Shown here: positions 36,824 to 47,309 of the stretch, in pieces | Layout of the letters: every line of letters starts with the position of its first letter | Numbering within the stretch: the stretch's first letter is position 1 | Source: an uncultured Pseudomonadales bacterium | GTDB taxonomy: Bacteria; Pseudomonadota; Gammaproteobacteria; Pseudomonadales; Azotimanducaceae | Assembly: GCA_958296295.1 (NCBI GenBank) | Contig: OY282460.1 | Location: 1,054,001-1,118,000, forward strand | DNA length: 64,000 bases | Direction: 5' to 3' | Notes under the pieces: model-generated | What the model was told of the DNA's origin: nothing | Database searches by the model: none | Seen by the model: only the letters and a program-made list of their open reading frames with translations | Made by a program: the position numbers and the translations under genes

Positions 36824-39063
36824 TGGCGCGGTTGGCCAGTGGCCGTTCTTGCCGAGGGCTGCTCCGCGGCTACCGCCTCCGCTTCCACGAAGGCGCGATA
36901 GCGACCGTCTGGCAGGGCCATGAGGTCCCCGTGGGTGCCGTGTTCTTGGATGCGGCCATCCTCGATGAACGCGATCCTGTCGGCGTTCTTGATCGTCGAG
37001 AGCCGGTGCGTGATGAGGAAAATCACCCGGCCAGCCGGCCGCTCACCGCTTGCGGCCTTGGCCGCCTTGCCGCTCGCCTCGCCGCTCCTTTGGGCCGGCG
37101 GCGCGGCGCGGCCCCACTCCGCCAGGTTCAGCAGCACGCGACGTTCCGTTCGCGCGTCCAGGGCGGCGGTCGGCTCGTCCAAGACGAGAATAGGGGAGTT
37201 GCGCACCACGGCCCGGGCGATGGAAAGCCGTTGCCGTTGGCCGGAGGAGAGCTTGGCGCCGCGCTCGCCGAGTTCGGTGTCGTAGCCTTTCGGCATCTCG
37301 CGAATGAACTCGTCGGCGTCGGCTATCTTGGCCGCGGCTTCTATCTCGGCCCGACTTGCGCGCGCCGCGCCGAAGGCGATGTTGGCGGCCACGGAATCGG
37401 CGAACAAGACGTTTTTCTGCAACGCGATGGCCACATTCGAGCGGATGTCGTCCAGCGCGAAAGCGCGCAAGTCCTCACCGTTGATCATCACTTTTCCGGA
37501 GTCCGGATCGAACAGCCGCAGAAGCAGCGCCATCAACGTGGATTTGCCGGCGCCAGTGGCGCCGACGATCGCCGTTACCGCGCCGGCCTCGGCCTCGAGA
37601 TCCACGCCCTTGAGCACGTCGCCCTGGCCCTCGCCGGCGGTTTCGCTGCCGTACGCGAATCGAACCCCGCGCCAAGCAACCGAGGCGATGGGCGTGGGCA
37701 CCGGAGTTGGATCCGCCGGATCCACGACTTCCGGCGCCAGGTCCAAAAGGTGGAAGGCGCGGCGCAGGGCGATGAACAGATCCTGCATCCGCATCCATGT
37801 GCCTATCAACGAGCGCGCGCCTTCCGCAAGGCCCGACACGCGATTTCTAGCGACCTCGAACGCACCGTAGTTCCAAATCACGAAACCGATGAACGCGGCC
37901 ACCGCCGCGCCGAGGAACGTTTCGCGCTCCTCAATGATCCACGCCACCATCAGATATTCGCCGCCTATCAGCAACAGACCGCCAAGAGTCCCTACGGCAA
38001 GCGTCACCAGCGCCATGTCCAAACGCAGGAAATACGCGGCGTGGAGCGCCGCATGCGAATCTTCGTCGAATCGTCGAAAGACCCGCGTCTCCGCACGGTT
38101 CGCCTTGATCACCTTCAGCGCCGTGAAGACTTCCTGAGTGCGCGAGGTGAGACTGCTGCCCGCTTGCCGGTTGTCGCGCGCCCGCAGCCGGATGCGCCGC
38201 GTCGAGACGACGGCCAGGCTCGCGATGGGGACCATCACAGCCAGCACGAATACCGCGAACCACGGATCGAAAGCCGCCACCAACGCCAGCGCGATCAAGA
38301 GTCCGTAGGCCGCGACCAAAGGCGCGACGATACCCTCTTGGATGAGATTGACGATCATCGCGCTGTCTTGATAGACGCGGAAAATCGCGTCGCCCACGCG
38401 CGCTTCGTCGTGATGCTTGAGCGAAAGGGATTCGGCGCGTTCCACCATCGCCACACGCAGATTCTGGTTCACGCATTGCCAAATCCACACGGAATAGTAG
38501 TAGATGGAAAAACCCGCCAGCGTGGCGAGCACACTGCCGATAACCGTCCAAACCAACAGCCGGTTGCGCACCGTGCGGCGTTGCTGGGGAGTGAGTTCGG
38601 GTGCGGAGCTTGCGGATCCCCCGGCGTCCACCGAGGCGTCGGCTTCTTCGCCCGCATTCGCGTCTTTGCCGGCGTCCCCCGCGCCGAGACGCTGCGGGTC
38701 CGTCGTCACGTACTCGCTGCCAAGAAACAAAACCGAGGCTTGGAGGGGTTGCAGCTTTTCGCCGACCAGCACCTTGTTGGTGATGAGATCCATGCCCCAC
38801 AAGCCGGTTATCCACCCGGCGAGAACCCCCCAAAAACCCAGCACCAGAAGCGTGATGAGGTGACGCAGCATCGGCCGCATGAATGGCCAAGTGCGCAGCG
38901 CCAAGCGCAGCATTTCGCGCCAGCCGATGCGCGGCGGCGCTGCGGCCGCATCGAGCCGGTAGCCGGCCAAAAGCGGCAGCTTGCTCCGTTCGGTTTTCGT
39001 GCTGTCGCCGTTGTCGTTGAGAGAACGACGAGCGGTGGTTTCGCCAGCGGGTGCTTCCGTCAC
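36820..39063 (-). CDS. ABC exporter half-transporter, first of a pair
   Basis: Product of 747 residues with the exporter membrane domain (about residues 60-440) and a nucleotide-binding domain with VGATGAGKSTLMALL, LSSGQRQRLSIARA, ILVLDEPTAALDART and FLITHRLSTIKNAD. Two features differ from the family norm: an acidic Ala/Gly-rich periplasmic-loop insertion (about residues 115-150) and an Ala/Gly/Lys-rich insertion just before the H-loop (about 665-690, GEASGKAAKAASGERPAGR). It begins the two-gene unit; both copies keep the catalytic Glu. Confidence 0.92.
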   Translation of the reverse strand: MTEAPAGETTARRSLNDNGDSTKTERSKLPLLAGYRLDAAAAPPRIGWREMLRLALRTWPFMRPMLRHLITLLVLGFWGVLAGWITGLWGMDLITNKVLVGEKLQPLQASVLFLGSEYVTTDPQRLGAGDAGKDANAGEEADASVDAGGSASSAPELTPQQRRTVRNRLLVWTVIGSVLATLAGFSIYYYSVWIWQCVNQNLRVAMVERAESLSLKHHDEARVGDAIFRVYQDSAMIVNLIQEGIVAPLVAAYGLLIALALVAAFDPWFAVFVLAVMVPIASLAVVSTRRIRLRARDNRQAGSSLTSRTQEVFTALKVIKANRAETRVFRRFDEDSHAALHAAYFLRLDMALVTLAVGTLGGLLLIGGEYLMVAWIIEERETFLGAAVAAFIGFVIWNYGAFEVARNRVSGLAEGARSLIGTWMRMQDLFIALRRAFHLLDLAPEVVDPADPTPVPTPIASVAWRGVRFAYGSETAGEGQGDVLKGVDLEAEAGAVTAIVGATGAGKSTLMALLLRLFDPDSGKVMINGEDLRAFALDDIRSNVAIALQKNVLFADSVAANIAFGAARASRAEIEAAAKIADADEFIREMPKGYDTELGERGAKLSSGQRQRLSIARAVVRNSPILVLDEPTAALDARTERRVLLNLAEWGRAAPPAQRSGEASGKAAKAASGERPAGRVIFLITHRLSTIKNADRIAFIEDGRIQEHGTHGDLMALPDGRYRAFVEAEAVAAEQPSARTATGQPRQ

Positions 39064-39232
39064 GGCGAGACCCGCCCGCCGGCGCGTGCGCGAACCGCAT
39101 CGCGCATGCGCCCGTCGCGGTCGGTCACCAGCACTTGCCCCATCGCGCCAGTGTACCGGAGACGGTTGGCCCGGTTGGAGCTATTTTGGGCCTGCTCTGG
39201 CGCGGTGAGGCGACAGCAGGCTGGAGCGGCCC

Positions 39233-42106
39233 TTACGCCGCGTCTTCCTCTTCTTCGTGCAGCAAAACCGTGCCGGCGTCGCCGTCGATGGTGAGCGTTT
39301 GGCCCTGTTTGATGCGCACGGTGCCGTTGCCGATGCCCAAGACGGCCGGAATGCCGTATTCGCGCGCCACTATGGAACCGTGCGCGAGGATGCTGCCCAT
39401 GTCCGTGACCAGCCCCACGGCGTGCGCGAACAGCTGCGTCCAAGCCGGGGTGGTAAGCGGGCTCACGAGGATCGAACCGGGTTTCATGTTGTCGAATTCG
39501 GTCGGGCCGAGGACTACGCTGGCGGGTGCGGTGACGCGGCCGGAGCTCACCGGAAAGCCGCGCATGGTGGCGCTTGCGTCGTCGTTCTTGATCTGTGTTT
39601 CCTTGAAAGCGATGCCTTTGATTTGGCTGGCTTCCTCTGGGACGGTGCCGGGTGGATGGTGGCGTTTGCGGGCTTCCCGGAGTTCCCTGCGCTCGGCGGC
39701 GAGACGGCCGAGTTCGGCGAGGCCCTCGCCGCGTTTGCGGGCCTCGATGGCGCGCCGCAGCTCGTCGGCGAGCAGGAAGTAGGTGTCTTCGGGCCGCTGG
39801 AAAGTGCCGGCCGCCACCATGCGCCGACCGAGCTCGTGCGCCATGGGCCGCAACACGCCCCAGGTGTAGCCGAAGTGGAAAGCCACCTCCTCGCGGATGT
39901 AGTTGTAGCGGCGCGCCAGCCACATGCGGAAGCGGAATTGCCAATACGGCAGGCCGTCGAGCAGTTTCGAGATTTCGGCGAATTTCTTTTCGCGTACCGA
40001 GGTGGCGCGTTTTTCCTGATCCTTCGGGTCGTAGTCGACGTCCCGCACCATGACCTTCAAGGTGGCGAACAGGCCCGACGGATCCTCCGCCTGCGTGGGC
40101 TCCAGGAAGTCCATGCTGTAGCCTTGGTGCCCGTAGGTGGCCAAGAACTCGTCCAGCGCTTCGCAAACGGGCGCGCAGTTCTCGTGCGCCCGGAGCGTGT
40201 CCATCAGGAACTTCGTCGGCGTGACGAGCACGAGGAACGCGACATCCTTGTTGGCGCGCACCTGTTTGGCGATGGTGAAGAGGTCCGCGTTGGCCTGCAT
40301 CGTCTTGGATTCGATGCCGGAGAGAAACTGGCCGCTGATGAAGTGGTGATCCGGCAGCGTTTCGCGCAGAAAACACTGGAACTGATCATCCGTGGACTTG
40401 GCGACGCCGAACGTGTGGCCGGAGTTGCTCGACCAGTAATAGCCTTCCTCCCGGGCCATCTCGCGGATGCCTTCCAGAAGCTCGTCGTCCGTCGCTGTCG
40501 CCGGGTTCACCTTGGCCCACTTGTGGCGCACGCCGACAAGGCGCGGCCGAGTCACTTCGTGCCACTCCTTGAGCTGGCCGTCGTTCCAGGCGGTGTTGTT
40601 GAATGCGGTGTATGTGGGGTTTTCGCTCTTCGGCATGGTAATGGCCCGGGCGATGGTTTCCCCGTCCTGCTCCTTCAGCCATGCGGCGAAAGCCGCTCTG
40701 TCCTCGGGCTCCAGCGACTCGGCGAAGAATTCGACGTCCGCAGCCGCCTGCCGGCGTTGGGTTTCTTGGCGTTGCCTTGCGGCCTCTTCGTGTTCCCTCG
40801 CGGCTTCTTGGCGTTGCCGCTGCTCGGCTTTCGTCGCTTCGTACTCGGCTTGGTCGAGTTCCGCCTCGCCAACCACCTTCGGTTTCTCGGGTTCCCCCTT
40901 CTTCTCTCCCCATTTGGTGGCGAACAACGCCGGCCAATCGAAGCGTTGGTACGCGTAGCCGTTCAACGTGAAGAACACGGGCCCGCCGCCGATCATTATG
41001 CTGCGCCCGTTGCGTGGCGATTCCAAGCCTTCGGTGAGGTAGAGCTCCTCGAACAGCGGGCAAATCGGATCCGGCATGTTCTCGACGATCTGCCGCCGCG
41101 ACAGGTACCTTGCCGGCGGCCTCGGCACCCATTCCACTTCAATGGGCTGCACCGGCAAGTTGGTTATGGGGCGGGATTGCAGCAGGTGAAGTTTGCCGTC
41201 GGAAAACGCCCACTCGATGTCTTGCGGCGCGCCTTGAAGTTCCTCGATCCGTGCCGCGGTGGTGGCGAGCTCGCGCAGCATCGGAGCGCTTAGGGAGGCT
41301 TGTTCCCGCAAATCCGCCGCCACGTCGGTGAAGTGCGTCCCCTGCGAGCCGGCGGCCACGATCTGGCGCGACTTTTCGCCGATAACGGTGTCCTTCGCCG
41401 TTAGCGTCTGCCGGTCCACAACGTAGGTGTCCGGCGTTACTTGACCGCTCACCACGGCTTCGCCCAAGCCGAAACTGGCGTTGACCACCATCTCGCCGCG
41501 TTCGCCGGTTGCCGGGTTCGCTGTGAACAAAATGCCGGACACTTCGGAAGGCACCATGATCTGCACCACCACGGCCATGGCGAGCGCGCTTTGCTCGATG
41601 CCATTCTGGTGCCGATAGCTGATGGCTTGGGCTGTCCACAAGGACGCCCAGCAGTTCCTCACGGCCGCCGCCACGGCGTCCGCGCCGGTGACGTTCAGAA
41701 ACGTCTCCTGTTGCCCGGCGAAGGACAGATCCGGCAGGTCTTCGGCGGTGGCGGAGGAACGCACGGCCACGGCCGGCGTGTCCGGCAGGGCGTTGTACGC
41801 GGTGCCCACGGCCTCGGCGATGTCTTCCGGCACGGGATGCGCGTCGAACAGCGCCCGAATGTCCGCGGACGCCTTCTCGAAGGACACGACGCCGGACTTC
41901 AGCTCGGGCCGCGCCAAAGCGATGATGCGCTCCGCCAGCCCGTGTTCTTGCACGAAACGCCGATAGGCGTTGGTGGTTATCTGAAATCCGCCCGGAACGT
42001 GGAATCCGGCGCGGGCCAAGCGGGCGAGCGAGCGACCCTTGCCGCCAACGACCGTCAACGCGTCGTCGGCGGTGTCCAAGGGAGCGATGATTGCGGGTTC
42101 AGGCAT
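39233..42106 (-). CDS. PEP-utilising enzyme, rifampin-phosphotransferase-like
   Basis: Product of 957 residues with three parts: an N-terminal ATP-grasp PEP/pyruvate-kinase domain (LTVVGGKGRSLARLARAGFHVPGGF; AVAVRSSATAEDLPDLSFAGQQETFLNV; GILFTANPATGERGEMVVNASFGLGEAVVSGQ), a long middle domain containing an insertion of about 55 residues rich in Glu, Arg and Gln that should form a coiled coil, and a C-terminal swivelling His domain (GSILAHGSIVAREYGIPAV, His909). This matches Rph and phenylphosphate-synthase-like enzymes that phosphorylate small molecules using both ATP phosphates. Rph is about 867 residues, so this one is longer. Substrate unknown. An unknown protein is encoded upstream on the same strand. 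Confidence 0.85.
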   Translation of the reverse strand: MPEPAIIAPLDTADDALTVVGGKGRSLARLARAGFHVPGGFQITTNAYRRFVQEHGLAERIIALARPELKSGVVSFEKASADIRALFDAHPVPEDIAEAVGTAYNALPDTPAVAVRSSATAEDLPDLSFAGQQETFLNVTGADAVAAAVRNCWASLWTAQAISYRHQNGIEQSALAMAVVVQIMVPSEVSGILFTANPATGERGEMVVNASFGLGEAVVSGQVTPDTYVVDRQTLTAKDTVIGEKSRQIVAAGSQGTHFTDVAADLREQASLSAPMLRELATTAARIEELQGAPQDIEWAFSDGKLHLLQSRPITNLPVQPIEVEWVPRPPARYLSRRQIVENMPDPICPLFEELYLTEGLESPRNGRSIMIGGGPVFFTLNGYAYQRFDWPALFATKWGEKKGEPEKPKVVGEAELDQAEYEATKAEQRQRQEAAREHEEAARQRQETQRRQAAADVEFFAESLEPEDRAAFAAWLKEQDGETIARAITMPKSENPTYTAFNNTAWNDGQLKEWHEVTRPRLVGVRHKWAKVNPATATDDELLEGIREMAREEGYYWSSNSGHTFGVAKSTDDQFQCFLRETLPDHHFISGQFLSGIESKTMQANADLFTIAKQVRANKDVAFLVLVTPTKFLMDTLRAHENCAPVCEALDEFLATYGHQGYSMDFLEPTQAEDPSGLFATLKVMVRDVDYDPKDQEKRATSVREKKFAEISKLLDGLPYWQFRFRMWLARRYNYIREEVAFHFGYTWGVLRPMAHELGRRMVAAGTFQRPEDTYFLLADELRRAIEARKRGEGLAELGRLAAERRELREARKRHHPPGTVPEEASQIKGIAFKETQIKNDDASATMRGFPVSSGRVTAPASVVLGPTEFDNMKPGSILVSPLTTPAWTQLFAHAVGLVTDMGSILAHGSIVAREYGIPAVLGIGNGTVRIKQGQTLTIDGDAGTVLLHEEEEDAA

Positions 42107-42233
42107 GGTAATCGTGTTTCTCCTTGGGGAGAATGAAGCGGGTTAGAACGGCGTCGGACACAGGCGAGAATCAACTCGCCGCACCCACCGCGCGATTCAT
42201 CGCGCTACAAGGCCGTTCGGCCAATGACGTGCC

Positions 42234-42854
42234 CTATGCGGCAACTCCGCACAGCGCGAGAAAAGACTTCTTTTGCTCCTCGGTCATCGCCGTGAACACC
42301 GGGACGCCCAACTCGGTGGTGGGCAAGTCCGCGAATTCCGGCGAGGGCGATTGCAGGCTGGCGGCGATGTTGTGCAAGCCGCCGCCTTCCTCCGCGCCTT
42401 TGCCGAGCGCGGCGCCTATCTCTGGCGGCCACACGGCCTTCGGGCCGCCGCCGAGGCCGAGCGGGTTGGGACGGCCGACATACTCTTCGATGGCGGCGTA
42501 AAGCACCTTCTCTTCCGCAGAGCGTTGGCGCTGCCCGGCGCGCCCGTACTTGGCGCGGGATTGGTTGCAGATGGCCGCCCACTGCAATCGCACATGGAAC
42601 CCGGGCAGGGCGCGGCATTCCTCCGGGGCGCCGTCGCCGGCGGTCACCTCGCCATCTTTCACCATGATGAAATAGGCTGCGAGTTCACGCCCGCCAGTGA
42701 GCAGCCGCGCCGGCGGATGCGTGTAGGTTTCGCTGAATCCCCACTGGAGGTCGGCCGGCAAATCGGCCTCTTGGAGCAATTGCACACCGTACTTCCCGCA
42801 CGCCTCGCACCACGCTTTGGAGCCGAACTCGCCGACCGGCTTGAGTTCGGCCAT
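42234..42854 (-). CDS. Unknown protein upstream of the Rph-like enzyme
   Basis: Product of 206 residues that I do not recognise. It begins MAELKPVGEFGSKAWCEACG, where a CxxC occurs early, contains AAYFIMVKDGEVTAGDGAPE, and ends EQKKSFLALCGVAA. The middle resembles small-molecule-binding proteins but no family fits. AGGAA precedes the ATG at 42854. The Rph-like gene starts 128 bases downstream on the same strand, so the pair may act together; the partner might bind the substrate. Confidence 0.65.
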   Translation of the reverse strand: MAELKPVGEFGSKAWCEACGKYGVQLLQEADLPADLQWGFSETYTHPPARLLTGGRELAAYFIMVKDGEVTAGDGAPEECRALPGFHVRLQWAAICNQSRAKYGRAGQRQRSAEEKVLYAAIEEYVGRPNPLGLGGGPKAVWPPEIGAALGKGAEEGGGLHNIAASLQSPSPEFADLPTTELGVPVFTAMTEEQKKSFLALCGVAA

Positions 42855-43088
42855 GTTTATTCCTGACACAACGCGCTGCGCCTCCACCCCTTAAGAACGT
42901 GTGCCAAGCGTAGGCGGCGTGCCGGCGCTCGTCAACGGTTCACCGCGAGTGTTCCCCCATTTGCCACCGCGTGTTTGTCCCGAATTGGGGGATGTTCGAC
43001 GTGCCCGCGCAGCGCGCCCGTAGCCCGCGCGGGCGGTGCCGTGATACGTTTTTTTCTATTCGATCACACGGAACGAAAGCGGGATCCA

Positions 43089-43778
43089 ATGCAGAGTATC
43101 AACTTAGACGCCCTGACGCGAACGTACACCGAAGACGGCTTCGTGGAATTGCGCGGCTACCTTGAAGGGGCCGAGCTCGAGGAATTCCGATCCCGCACCT
43201 TGGCGGTGATGGCCCACTTGCGGGAACACGCACCCGTCAGCCCCGACGCGAAATTCGCGGAGATCAGAAAGAACCTGCATAAGCATGATCCGTGGGCGTT
43301 GGATCATTTGCATCGCGGCCGGCAGGTGCCCGTCATCGAGCGGCTGGTTGGCGACACCTTGGTGCCCGCCACGTTCGCGTGGTTTGAAAAGCGTCCCGGC
43401 AGGCAGGATGATTTGGTTGGGCCTCACTTCGACGCGGTGGGCAGGTTTCCCGCCTTGGGCGCCACGATGTGGATCGCGCTGGACCCGGTTTCGCGCCAAA
43501 GCGGCTGCCTGCACTATCTGCGTGGTTCCCACAAGCGGGACTTCCCGTCCAGAGTCGACCTCGACGTGAGCGGCTACGAGGACGATGATTTGCCGATGGA
43601 AGCCGAACCGGGCGATGCGTTCATCCACAGCGCCCGCACCATCCACTGGAGCGACCACAACGAGACCAACACCCCGCGCCGCGCCGTGGCGCTGTTCTAT
43701 TGGGGCAAGGAGGCCGCCGAGGCCAACGATCGGGCCAAACGCGGCAAGGCGGCCGGCAAGAAATACCTACTCGCCTAG
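43089..43778 (+). CDS. Phytanoyl-CoA dioxygenase (PhyH) family oxygenase
   Basis: Product of 229 residues of the Fe(II)/2-oxoglutarate oxygenases. The metal triad is visible as H113-x-D115 in GPHFDAVG and a distal His in the FIHSARTIHWSDHN segment (His180 or His186), with an Arg (RRAV) to hold 2-oxoglutarate. DGFVELRGYLEGAE is the usual start of the fold. These enzymes hydroxylate diverse small molecules; the substrate is unknown. The ATG at 43089 is chosen because upstream residues are not family-like. Confidence 0.88.
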   Translation: MQSINLDALTRTYTEDGFVELRGYLEGAELEEFRSRTLAVMAHLREHAPVSPDAKFAEIRKNLHKHDPWALDHLHRGRQVPVIERLVGDTLVPATFAWFEKRPGRQDDLVGPHFDAVGRFPALGATMWIALDPVSRQSGCLHYLRGSHKRDFPSRVDLDVSGYEDDDLPMEAEPGDAFIHSARTIHWSDHNETNTPRRAVALFYWGKEAAEANDRAKRGKAAGKKYLLA

Positions 43779-43803
43779 GGGAACTCGCGTCCTTGAACTT
43801 GAT

Positions 43804-44641
43804 CTATCGGTCAACCACCTTGTTGACCGACATGCGCCCGCCCGGTAGTTCGTCGTCCAACAATCGACTCATGTGGTCGTGAAACGACGGAATGCCAAAC
43901 GACAGATCGCCGATGACGCTGACCGTCAAGACACCGTGGCGGACGGCCTCGTCAATCGCTTCTTCGTTGCCGGTAGCGGAAGCGGCTTGGTCTTGGGTAA
44001 GCACGTTCGTTTCGAGGTCGCGCATCTTCTTTACGGCGGATAGCATCGTGCGCCGTAGCGGAGCGGACATGCTCGCCAATCTCCCGTCGTAGTAGTCCGT
44101 TCGCTGTTTGTGCCCGTGGCGCAAGGCCTCGGTCAGAGACAGTTCGTTTTCCACCCCACAAGCCATTTGCCGCTGATGCTTCGAGCAGTTCGGGCAGTTG
44201 TCCCGTGTGGCGAGCGATGTCCCGACTGGCGCTGCCATTTCCGCCGGCGAGGCCGGCGATGTTGACCGTGACGGCGCCACCGGCGAGCTTCGTGTCGAGC
44301 GCCGCGATCTCGCGGAAAGCGGCGTCTTCGCCGAGCGCTCGGCCAATGGCGAGAAACACGTTCACATGGTCGTTGAAGGAGATCGTCTTGAGGTCTAGCA
44401 CACGCACGTCGACAGCGTCGTCGCGTCGTCTCGCCTCATCGACGAATTTCCTGCCGAGTTGCGTCTTGCCGACGAAGGGCACGCCGGTGACAAGCGCCAT
44501 CCCTTCTCCGTGGTCGCGGCTCTTGCACAGGATGTCCAGCCGCTCGTGCAGCGTGGAGAGTTCTTCCGCCCTGCCAGCGAAGTGGAACGGCTGGCCACGT
44601 TCGCCCGGCAGGGGTCGGCGTTTGGCCTTGGTGGGGGTCAT
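43804..44641 (-). pseudogene. AAA ATPase with internal deletion and frameshift
   Basis: From an ATG at 44641 the frame reads a P-loop ATPase start (PFHFAGRAEELSTLHERL; GMALVTGVPFVGKTQLGRKF) up to ASRDIARHTGQLPELLEA and SAANGLW. The C-terminal part (LTEALRHGHKQRTDYYDGRL to VLTVSVIGDLSFGIPSFHD) is in another frame. The centre, where Walker B and the sensor regions should lie, is missing: it ends at SAANGLWGG and resumes at VENELSLTEALRHG. So a deletion of a few hundred bases left the gene out of frame. Its neighbour upstream is also broken. Confidence 0.7.
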
Positions 44642-44650
44642 CGCGACCGA

Positions 44651-45490
<840 letters not shown>

Positions 45491-45535
45491 TCATAGTGGA
45501 GATGCTCGACGCGGCAAGCACCGGCGGACGGGGGC

Positions 45536-45581
45536 GGGACGGACGGGGGACGGATGGCGGGACGGACGGGGGACGGATGGC
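45536..45581. repeat. Two tandem copies of a 23-bp G-rich unit
   Basis: Bases 45536-45558 and 45559-45581 are identical (unit begins GGGACGGACGGGGG). A partial third copy precedes them. They sit just left of the IS element and upstream of the broken nucleotidyltransferase. Only two full units, no spacers, so not a CRISPR. Confidence 0.85.
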
Positions 45582-45594
45582 GGGGCGGCAGTAA

Positions 45595-47248
45595 TGTCCA
45601 ATGAGAAAGTGAGCATGAACGGGCTTGTCGGCAGGTGTCGCGAGGGAGTGCCGAGTCCTCGTTCAACGCGGGTCAGCATAGGCGGCTTGAACGCGCCTTC
45701 GCAAGACGGGTCGGTTCGCGTGTTCGACGCGGGCGAAGACCCTTGGCCGGGCTCGACAGTTGCCGCGACGCGTCCGCGGGAGCGGCTGTCGCCGGGCGAG
45801 TCGAGTAGCGTTTTCCACGGTCTTTCCACGGGCGCGATCCCCCTCCATCGCAAAAGCGGCGGTGGGAAGACGGTGGGAAACGCGGGGCCGGGCAAGGTCA
45901 CGCCGCGGCGGCCACGGCGCCGTGGACTTTGCGGAACAGCTCGTCGCGGGCGCGGTGGAGGGACTTGGCGGCCCGCATGTCCGTCTGGGCGGCGGCGGCG
46001 CGGTCGAGCGCGTCGAAGCTCGCGCCCACGCGGAGGAAGCCGGCGGCGTCCGGCAGCGACTTGAGCTTCTCGAAGGGCGTGAGCACGTCCTCGCGGCGGT
46101 AGGTTCGCCGCACCTTGCCCTTGGCGTCCACGCGCTCGGTGGCGAACAGGCAGGGGCGGTGGAAGTTGAGGAACGGCGACAGGTGCTCGCGGGCGAACCG
46201 GTCCACGTCGCCGGCGAAGCGGACGGGGATGTGGTCGTGGCCCAGATGCTTGCGCACCACGTGGGCGTTCTTGCCCTCGACCAGGGCGTTGTCGTTGGAG
46301 TGCCGCGGCCTCGACTTGGTGAACTCGCCGACGTGCAGCTTGTTCAGCAGCGCGGCGACGCGGCGGTTGACGTACTCCGAGCCGTTGTCGGCGTGGAAGC
46401 CGAGCACGTCGAACGGGAACAGCAGCAGCAGCGCCTCCAGGATGGGAACCATGAACCGCTCGGAGATGGCCGGCGCGGCGCCGACGTGCTCGTACTGCGT
46501 CACCTCGTCCACGACGTTGACGACGTACACCCCCTTGCGCCCGTCCCGGTCGCCCATGTGGACGGTGTCCACGCGCAGGAAGCCCGGCCGGCCGTTCGGC
46601 TCGGGCGCCTTGCGGACCCCGATGGCCACCGGGCTGGGGCGCGTCTTCTCCCAAGTCGTCCGCCTCGTCCGGTAGGTGCGCGACGCGCGCAGGTTGTAGA
46701 CGTGCGAGCGCGACACGTCCGCCAGCCGCTCGAAGCGCGCGTCGCCATGCACCTCGAACTGGCGGCGCAGGATCTCGCACGTGGCCAGCCCCGACATGCC
46801 CCCGAACGCCTCGTCCACCTCCGCCAGAAGCCGGATGTCCGCCGGCGTGTAGACCGTCTCGAACGGACGCCCGCTGTTCCGCGCCCGCCGGTCCGCCACC
46901 ACGCCGGTCTCCGCCTGCTGCCGGATCAGCCGGCTGATCTGCGCCGGCGAGAAGCCGCACGCCTTGCCGATGTACGCCCGCACCCGACCCCGGTCGGCGC
47001 GCCCGAGCAAGTGGTAGTCGAAGCCCGTCAGCGTCCCCCGCACGAAGGCGTAGGCGGCCGCCCGGTCCAAGGGTTGGTAGTCCACAGGCCCGGATCCCTC
47101 GACGAAGGCCCGAACCTGCTCCATGGTGTGCAAGCGCTGAGTGTGCAGTGTCACGATCATCCTCCCAGTGTGGAGGACTCGGCACTCCTTTCGTGCTCAC
47201 CTAGCGTTGGATTCAGCCCTTCGGTTCATGCTCACATAGCATTGGACA
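45595..47248. mobile_element. IS481-like insertion sequence, 1654 bp
   Basis: Ends are TGTCCAATG ... on the left (45595) and its inverse CATTGGACA on the right (47248); TGAGCATGAAC also recurs inverted just inside both ends (45609-45619 and the matching bases near 47225-47235). A subterminal pair (45645-45660 and 47174-47189) is a perfect 16-bp inverted repeat. The right end contains a second, slightly diverged copy of the terminal motif at about 47193-47213. One transposase gene fills most of the element. No clear target duplication is visible. Bases 45661-45897 between the left end and the transposase stop look non-coding. Confidence 0.75.
45898..47160 (-). CDS. DDE integrase-type transposase of the IS element
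   Basis: Product of 420 residues. A helix-turn-helix region (KACGFSPAQISRLIRQQAETG) is followed by an rve-type catalytic core with Asp in LRVDTVHMGDRDG, Asp in LGFHADNGSEYVNR and Glu in NDNALVEGKNAH, the DDE triad. This matches IS481/IS3-like transposases. It drives movement of the element described above. The ATG at 47160 sits directly against GGGAGG, which is too close, so an internal start (for example MEQVRAF) may be used. Confidence 0.88.
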   Translation of the reverse strand: MIVTLHTQRLHTMEQVRAFVEGSGPVDYQPLDRAAAYAFVRGTLTGFDYHLLGRADRGRVRAYIGKACGFSPAQISRLIRQQAETGVVADRRARNSGRPFETVYTPADIRLLAEVDEAFGGMSGLATCEILRRQFEVHGDARFERLADVSRSHVYNLRASRTYRTRRTTWEKTRPSPVAIGVRKAPEPNGRPGFLRVDTVHMGDRDGRKGVYVVNVVDEVTQYEHVGAAPAISERFMVPILEALLLLFPFDVLGFHADNGSEYVNRRVAALLNKLHVGEFTKSRPRHSNDNALVEGKNAHVVRKHLGHDHIPVRFAGDVDRFAREHLSPFLNFHRPCLFATERVDAKGKVRRTYRREDVLTPFEKLKSLPDAAGFLRVGASFDALDRAAAAQTDMRAAKSLHRARDELFRKVHGAVAAAA

Positions 47249-47309
47249 GTTCTGCGGCTTGCAAGTCGCGCTTCGCGCCACCACAATCGACTATCGAGCG
47301 GGTGATGCG

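Noticed and set aside
35027..36901. Long plus-strand frames over the ABC genes (35.0-39.3 kb)
   Set aside because: Antisense shadows with no domain pattern; the minus-strand exporters account for the region.
45536..45581. Tandem 23-bp G-rich repeats as a CRISPR array
   Set aside because: Only two abutting copies with no spacers and no cas genes nearby.
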